Source: Anaerovirgula multivorans
GTDB taxonomy: Bacteria > Bacillota > Clostridia > Peptostreptococcales > Natronincolaceae
Assembly: GCF_900188145.1 (NCBI RefSeq)
Contig: NZ_FZOJ01000004.1
Coordinates: forward strand, 186,001-250,000
Direction: 5' to 3'
Length of the DNA: 64,000 nt
In this document: piece after piece, positions 60,872 to 64,000 of the stretch
How the letters are laid out: the number at the start of each line of letters is the position of its first letter
Numbering within the stretch: position 1 is the first letter of the stretch
The notes under the pieces: model-generated
The model's database searches: none
Told to the model about the DNA's origin: nothing
What the model saw: only the letters and a program-made list of their open reading frames with translations
Position numbers and translations under genes: made by a program

Positions 60872-61900
60872 CTAATAGTCCATATTTTCTTTCGTTACTA
60901 TTTGTAGCTTTGTATAAATGTTTTCGTTTAAAGGCATTTGGTTTTTAAAGAAATAATCAAAGATCATCTTAATGGGTAAGTATCCCTGCATGAAAGGCTC
61001 TTGGGTTATAGTAAAATCTATTATTTTGTTGCTAATTAATTCAACTGTCTCTGGTGCTGTATCAAAGCTTACTAGCTTTATGTCCCGACGATTAAGCTGT
61101 TGTAAAGCTTTTCCAACTCCACCTACACCTCTACCAGTAATATAAATAGCCTTTAAGTCTGAATATTTTTCAAGTAATGTTAGGGTTTTTACATAAGAAG
61201 TATCATTATCTCCTACATCCTCTAGCATTTCAGTTATCTTTAGTGAAACATATTCTCCTTCTAAGATTTCTTTAAAGCCCTGTACCCTTTCCTGTAGAGC
61301 CTTGATTTTTCTAGAGCCAGTGATAATGGCAATTTCCCCTCCATTAGGTAATAGCTTACCCATCAATTCTCCAGCCACTCTTCCGCTTTGTACTAAATTT
61401 TGCCCTATAAAGCATAGCTTTTCTATACCTGCTATATCTGTATTAAAGGTAACAATTTTAACGTCTTCTTTAGCTAGCTCTTGTAATTCCTCCCTAATAA
61501 ATTCTTCTTCTAATGGAGATAGTGCAAGAGCTGCAATATTTTTCTGTCGCAGTTCTTTAATACATTTTAGCTGTTCATCACCTGTGATGTTCTCCATCAT
61601 AAGGGTTTCTATTGAAATACCAAAATCTTTCAATTCCTCAAAGGCTTGATGTATTCCCTTATATATTTCATGGAAGATTGAGTCATTTTTGTTCAATATG
61701 ACAACACCTATTTTTAAGGGATGTTTTTGGTAGGCCAATGCTTTACCTGCTAAATTAGGCTGATATCCCATCTCTTCTGATATTTTTCTTACCTTATCCC
61801 TTACCTCTTGGCTTACACCAGGTCGATTATTCAAAACCTTATCTACTGTACCTCTTGAAACCATTGCAGCTTCAGCTATAGTTCTTATCGTTGGCTTCAA
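60872..61900 (-). CDS. LacI-family regulator of the methyl-transfer cluster
   Basis: A 342-residue regulator with helix-turn-helix TIRTIAEAAMVSRGTVDKVLNNR (residues 4-26) and a periplasmic-binding-like effector domain (KIGVVILNKNDSIFHEIYKGI; KAIYITGRGVGGVGKALQ; LVSFDTAPETVEL), resembling the D-ribose/inositol-type sensors. It lies between two target-like genes and an operator-like site precedes its own start. The effector is probably the methylated substrate or a breakdown product (inference). Confidence 0.9.
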   Translation of the reverse strand: MKPTIRTIAEAAMVSRGTVDKVLNNRPGVSQEVRDKVRKISEEMGYQPNLAGKALAYQKHPLKIGVVILNKNDSIFHEIYKGIHQAFEELKDFGISIETLMMENITGDEQLKCIKELRQKNIAALALSPLEEEFIREELQELAKEDVKIVTFNTDIAGIEKLCFIGQNLVQSGRVAGELMGKLLPNGGEIAIITGSRKIKALQERVQGFKEILEGEYVSLKITEMLEDVGDNDTSYVKTLTLLEKYSDLKAIYITGRGVGGVGKALQQLNRRDIKLVSFDTAPETVELISNKIIDFTITQEPFMQGYLPIKMIFDYFFKNQMPLNENIYTKLQIVTKENMDY

Positions 61901-61913
61901 ATTACCCCTCCTT

Positions 61914-61929
61914 ACGTATTCGGGCTCTT
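61914..61929. promoter_or_regulatory. LacI-type operator, site 2
   Basis: ACGTATTCGGGCTCTT immediately upstream of the regulator's own gene; the GGGCTCTT half matches site 3. Confidence 0.45.
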
Positions 61930-61939
61930 TTTGTTTATA

Positions 61940-62740
61940 CTATACCTCCAACAACCCACTTCTAAAGGCTTGTAAATAGTTCATTGTATATTCATCTTTA
62001 TTTAATAAAGCTTTTGCAGCTGAGATCATTGCCATCATTTGCTTATTTCCAGGGTCTAAAATAGCTCCATCTAATCCTGCCATCATACATAGTACTAAAA
62101 ATGTACGATTTAATAAACCTCTCTTAGGTAATCCAAAGGAAACATTACTTAATCCACACATGAAATGCACTTCGGGATAAGTGGTCTTGATGCCTTTAAT
62201 GGTTTCTAACGATACGATACCCATATCACTTGCAGTGCTAATAGGTTGAATTAATGGATCAATATAAATGTCCTCAATCGGAATGCCATCTTTATTTAAT
62301 CTATCTATCAAACCCACACCTATTTCTATTCTTTTCGCTGCATCTTCTGATATACCACATTCATCATTCATTACTAATGCCACAATTCCACTCTTATATT
62401 CCTTTACCAGTGGTACAATCTCACTATATCTATTTTCTTCAGCAGTAATAGAATTGACCATAGCCTTTCCTTTATGCACTTTTAAAGCAGCCTCTATGGC
62501 TTTAGGATTTGGACTATCAATGCAACAGGGCTTATCTACCGCCTGTTGAACGGTTTCTACTAGCCATGGTAGAGCTTCAACTTCTTCATTCACTAAGGTT
62601 CCACAATTTACATCTATATAGTCTGCACCATTTTCCACCTGTTCAATTGCCCTCTGTTGAATAAACGCTACATCTCGATTTTTTACCGCCTCTGTTACTC
62701 CCTTTAAACTAGTATTGATCTTTTCTCCCACAATAATCAT
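61940..62740 (-). CDS. Methyltetrahydrofolate:corrinoid methyltransferase-like protein (pterin-binding)
   Basis: A 266-residue TIM-barrel protein of the dihydropteroate-synthase/MeTr fold. Motifs are VGEKINTSLKGV (pterin pocket), GADYIDVNCGT, CIDSPNPKAIEAAL, MVNSITAE, IYIDPLIQPIS and MCGLSNVSFGLPKR. It would move the methyl group between the corrinoid protein and tetrahydrofolate, feeding one-carbon metabolism. Operator and promoter lie upstream. Confidence 0.92.
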   Translation of the reverse strand: MIIVGEKINTSLKGVTEAVKNRDVAFIQQRAIEQVENGADYIDVNCGTLVNEEVEALPWLVETVQQAVDKPCCIDSPNPKAIEAALKVHKGKAMVNSITAEENRYSEIVPLVKEYKSGIVALVMNDECGISEDAAKRIEIGVGLIDRLNKDGIPIEDIYIDPLIQPISTASDMGIVSLETIKGIKTTYPEVHFMCGLSNVSFGLPKRGLLNRTFLVLCMMAGLDGAILDPGNKQMMAMISAAKALLNKDEYTMNYLQAFRSGLLEV

Positions 62741-62834
62741 TGTGTTATTCCCTCCCCAAGTTTAGCTTTTATAATTTTTAGGAGCCCTGACCCTTCTATA
62801 GTTACAACAGATAAAATCCTCTATGTGTTTCGTT

Positions 62835-62850
62835 AAGTGTCCGAGCTCTT
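62835..62850. promoter_or_regulatory. LacI-type operator, site 3
   Basis: AAGTGTCCGAGCTCTT, an imperfect palindrome centred on CG (AAG.G..CG..C.CTT). It lies about 10 bases downstream of the -10 box, where bound repressor would block transcription. Confidence 0.6.
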
Positions 62851-62859
62851 TATGCTATC

Positions 62860-62888
62860 ATTATATATTTTTTTCTATTTCTATTCAA
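62860..62888 (-). promoter_or_regulatory. Promoter of the pterin-methyltransferase gene
   Basis: On the minus strand, TTGAAT (62888-62883), 17-base spacer, TATAAT (62865-62860). Confidence 0.75.
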
Positions 62889-62968
62889 TATAAAATTCTG
62901 ATAATTTTTAAAATTTTTCAATTTTCATATTTATATTAGGTAATCTGTTATTCCATACTTTCTTAATG

Positions 62969-62996
62969 TTGATAAAATATGTTATTATAATATAAT
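62969..62996 (+). promoter_or_regulatory. Promoter of the last gene
   Basis: TTGATA (62969-62974), 16-base spacer, TATAAT (62991-62996). Confidence 0.7.
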
Positions 62997-63027
62997 ACTG
63001 GTAAAGATGTGTGGTGAATTCTATATA

Positions 63028-64000
63028 ATGGATTTTCTAAACCAATTAAAAGAAAAAAAAATAATATCTCAGAAGGATATAGATAAATTTAAAAGCTATA
63101 TTGATGAAAAGTACGAAGCTTTCGGAGATGAGAAGAAGCATGCCATTTTAAAGAATTCCATCACCTATGTAGTAAATAGGGACTTGGCTGAGCTTAAGAT
63201 AGATGACGAAGAAGGTTTCGTTAGTTCTTTAGTCCAAAAAACCCTATTGGAGGATAAAGAAGACCTTTGCGCTGATAAAATTCTTCAAAAGGTTGTATTA
63301 GAAGGAGAACATTCCGACGGCTTGTTACAAAGCGTAACAAAGTGGGTCAGCGATAAAATAGAAATTCCTTTACATAAGGATATACTAGAAAAATATTACC
63401 ATGATCATTATTATTTCGATAAAGATATTGCATTGCAAGAAAATCCAGCTTTGCCCCTTCCTACTTTACCACAGGGAAAGGCTTCGCGTTGGATATTTTG
63501 GTGTGCTATAGCCATCATGATTTTTTTAAGTGTTTCCACCTTTAAGGATACAATATTCCCGTCTGATAATCTAGTGGTCATCCAGGAGGATTTACCTCAG
63601 GAGGAATTGTTTAAAAATACAGTACCTGCCTACGTTCTTCAAAAATATCATATGCCTAATAGAAACTTTCCTCATTATCTATATTATCGTGATATAAATG
63701 AAGATGATTTAAAAAGTTATTTATCTTCAAGGAACTCCCTTTTAGGAAAAGAGCCTTATTTTTCTCAGGTTCTAGATACTGCAAAAGAGTTTGATTTAAA
63801 TCCTCTTTTGTTATTTGCTATCGCTGGTCATGAACAAGCCTTTGTACCTCAGGACCATCCTAATAGCGAGGTTATGATCAATAATCCCTTCAATGTATTT
63901 GGTAGCTGGCAAAAATATAACACCAATTTGAAGGAAACATCAGAAATTGCTGCAAGAACAGTTTTTAATAGTTTAGGAGATCTTCCTCCTTTTATGGATC
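63028..64000 (+). CDS. Membrane-anchored cell-wall-hydrolase-like protein, partial
   Basis: An open frame of 324 codons runs off the right end. Residues 1-150 are a cytoplasmic helical region (DFLNQLKEKKIISQKDIDKF..). One membrane helix follows (WIFWCAIAIMIFLSVSTF, about 155-172). The outside part contains AKEFDLNPLLLFAIAGHEQAF and NNPFNVFGSW, which resemble the lysozyme-like glucosaminidase fold with Glu as a candidate catalytic residue. The domain call is tentative because the C-terminus is missing. Confidence 0.7.
   Translation, partial: MDFLNQLKEKKIISQKDIDKFKSYIDEKYEAFGDEKKHAILKNSITYVVNRDLAELKIDDEEGFVSSLVQKTLLEDKEDLCADKILQKVVLEGEHSDGLLQSVTKWVSDKIEIPLHKDILEKYYHDHYYFDKDIALQENPALPLPTLPQGKASRWIFWCAIAIMIFLSVSTFKDTIFPSDNLVVIQEDLPQEELFKNTVPAYVLQKYHMPNRNFPHYLYYRDINEDDLKSYLSSRNSLLGKEPYFSQVLDTAKEFDLNPLLLFAIAGHEQAFVPQDHPNSEVMINNPFNVFGSWQKYNTNLKETSEIAARTVFNSLGDLPPFMD

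Overview
The window looks like chromosome of a low-GC, spore-forming anaerobic Clostridia member. Gene content and style resemble Alkaliphilus and its relatives, but this is inference: there is no rRNA gene to place it. Pointers are an AT-rich sequence with AGGAGG-type ribosome sites, a CotF-like coat protein, SigI/RsgI, an archaeal-type AspRS joined to GatCAB behind a T-box, B12-dependent ethanolamine breakdown in a microcompartment, and a corrinoid methyl-transfer cluster.

Layout. 1-4.5 kb: start of a solute-binding lipoprotein gene, a LacI regulator with three tandem operator-like repeats, a PanE-like reductase and a SatP-type acetate transporter. 4.5-9.2 kb: coat protein, an unknown gene, mutY, ung and an NhaC antiporter. 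9.3-27.1 kb: one long minus-strand ethanolamine (eut) microcompartment locus, in transcription order eutS-P-V-W-A-B-C-L-(eutK-like)-E-M-T-pduL-J-(unknown)-N-pduS-pduT-H-(alcohol dehydrogenase). Ethanolamine enters through EutH and is split by EutBC (adenosyl-B12, reactivated by EutA, cofactor supplied by EutT and PduS). Acetaldehyde then goes to acetyl-CoA (EutE) and acetyl-phosphate (PduL), or to ethanol. EutVW controls the locus by ANTAR antitermination, and matching hexaloop hairpins overlapping terminators are visible before eutS and eutA. Two 115-bp direct repeats interrupt the distal part of the operon.

27-36.7 kb: an ECF sigma/anti-sigma pair, a second ANTAR regulator with a 56-codon leader ORF, glnA with its own ANTAR-type leader hairpin, and T-box-aspS-gatC-gatA-gatB. 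36.8-41.1 kb is an accessory patch. It holds a secreted protein, a glyoxalase-fold protein, a DUF2007-like protein, decayed genes including a RAYT fragment, a cupin gene bounded by integron attC-like sites, and an IS91-like remnant. 41-48.5 kb: gltB without gltD, then SigI with an RsgI anti-sigma factor carrying eight 23-residue repeats.

48.3-58 kb: a decayed mutT, a racemase, two DUF3841 paralogues, an alcohol dehydrogenase, pepT, a PII-like protein paired with a cation/proton antiporter, a glutamine-amidotransferase remnant and a LysO-type lysine exporter. 57.6-62.9 kb: a corrinoid methyl-transfer regulon (ASKHA activator fragment, corrinoid protein, URO-D methyltransferase, LacI regulator, pterin-dependent methyltransferase) with three matching operator-like sites. 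The window ends inside a membrane-anchored cell-wall-hydrolase-like gene. Forty-base palindromic repeats recur at five places.

Starts were chosen by ribosome-site spacing, so several differ from the longest open frame. Family names come from recognising motifs by eye; no database search was possible.
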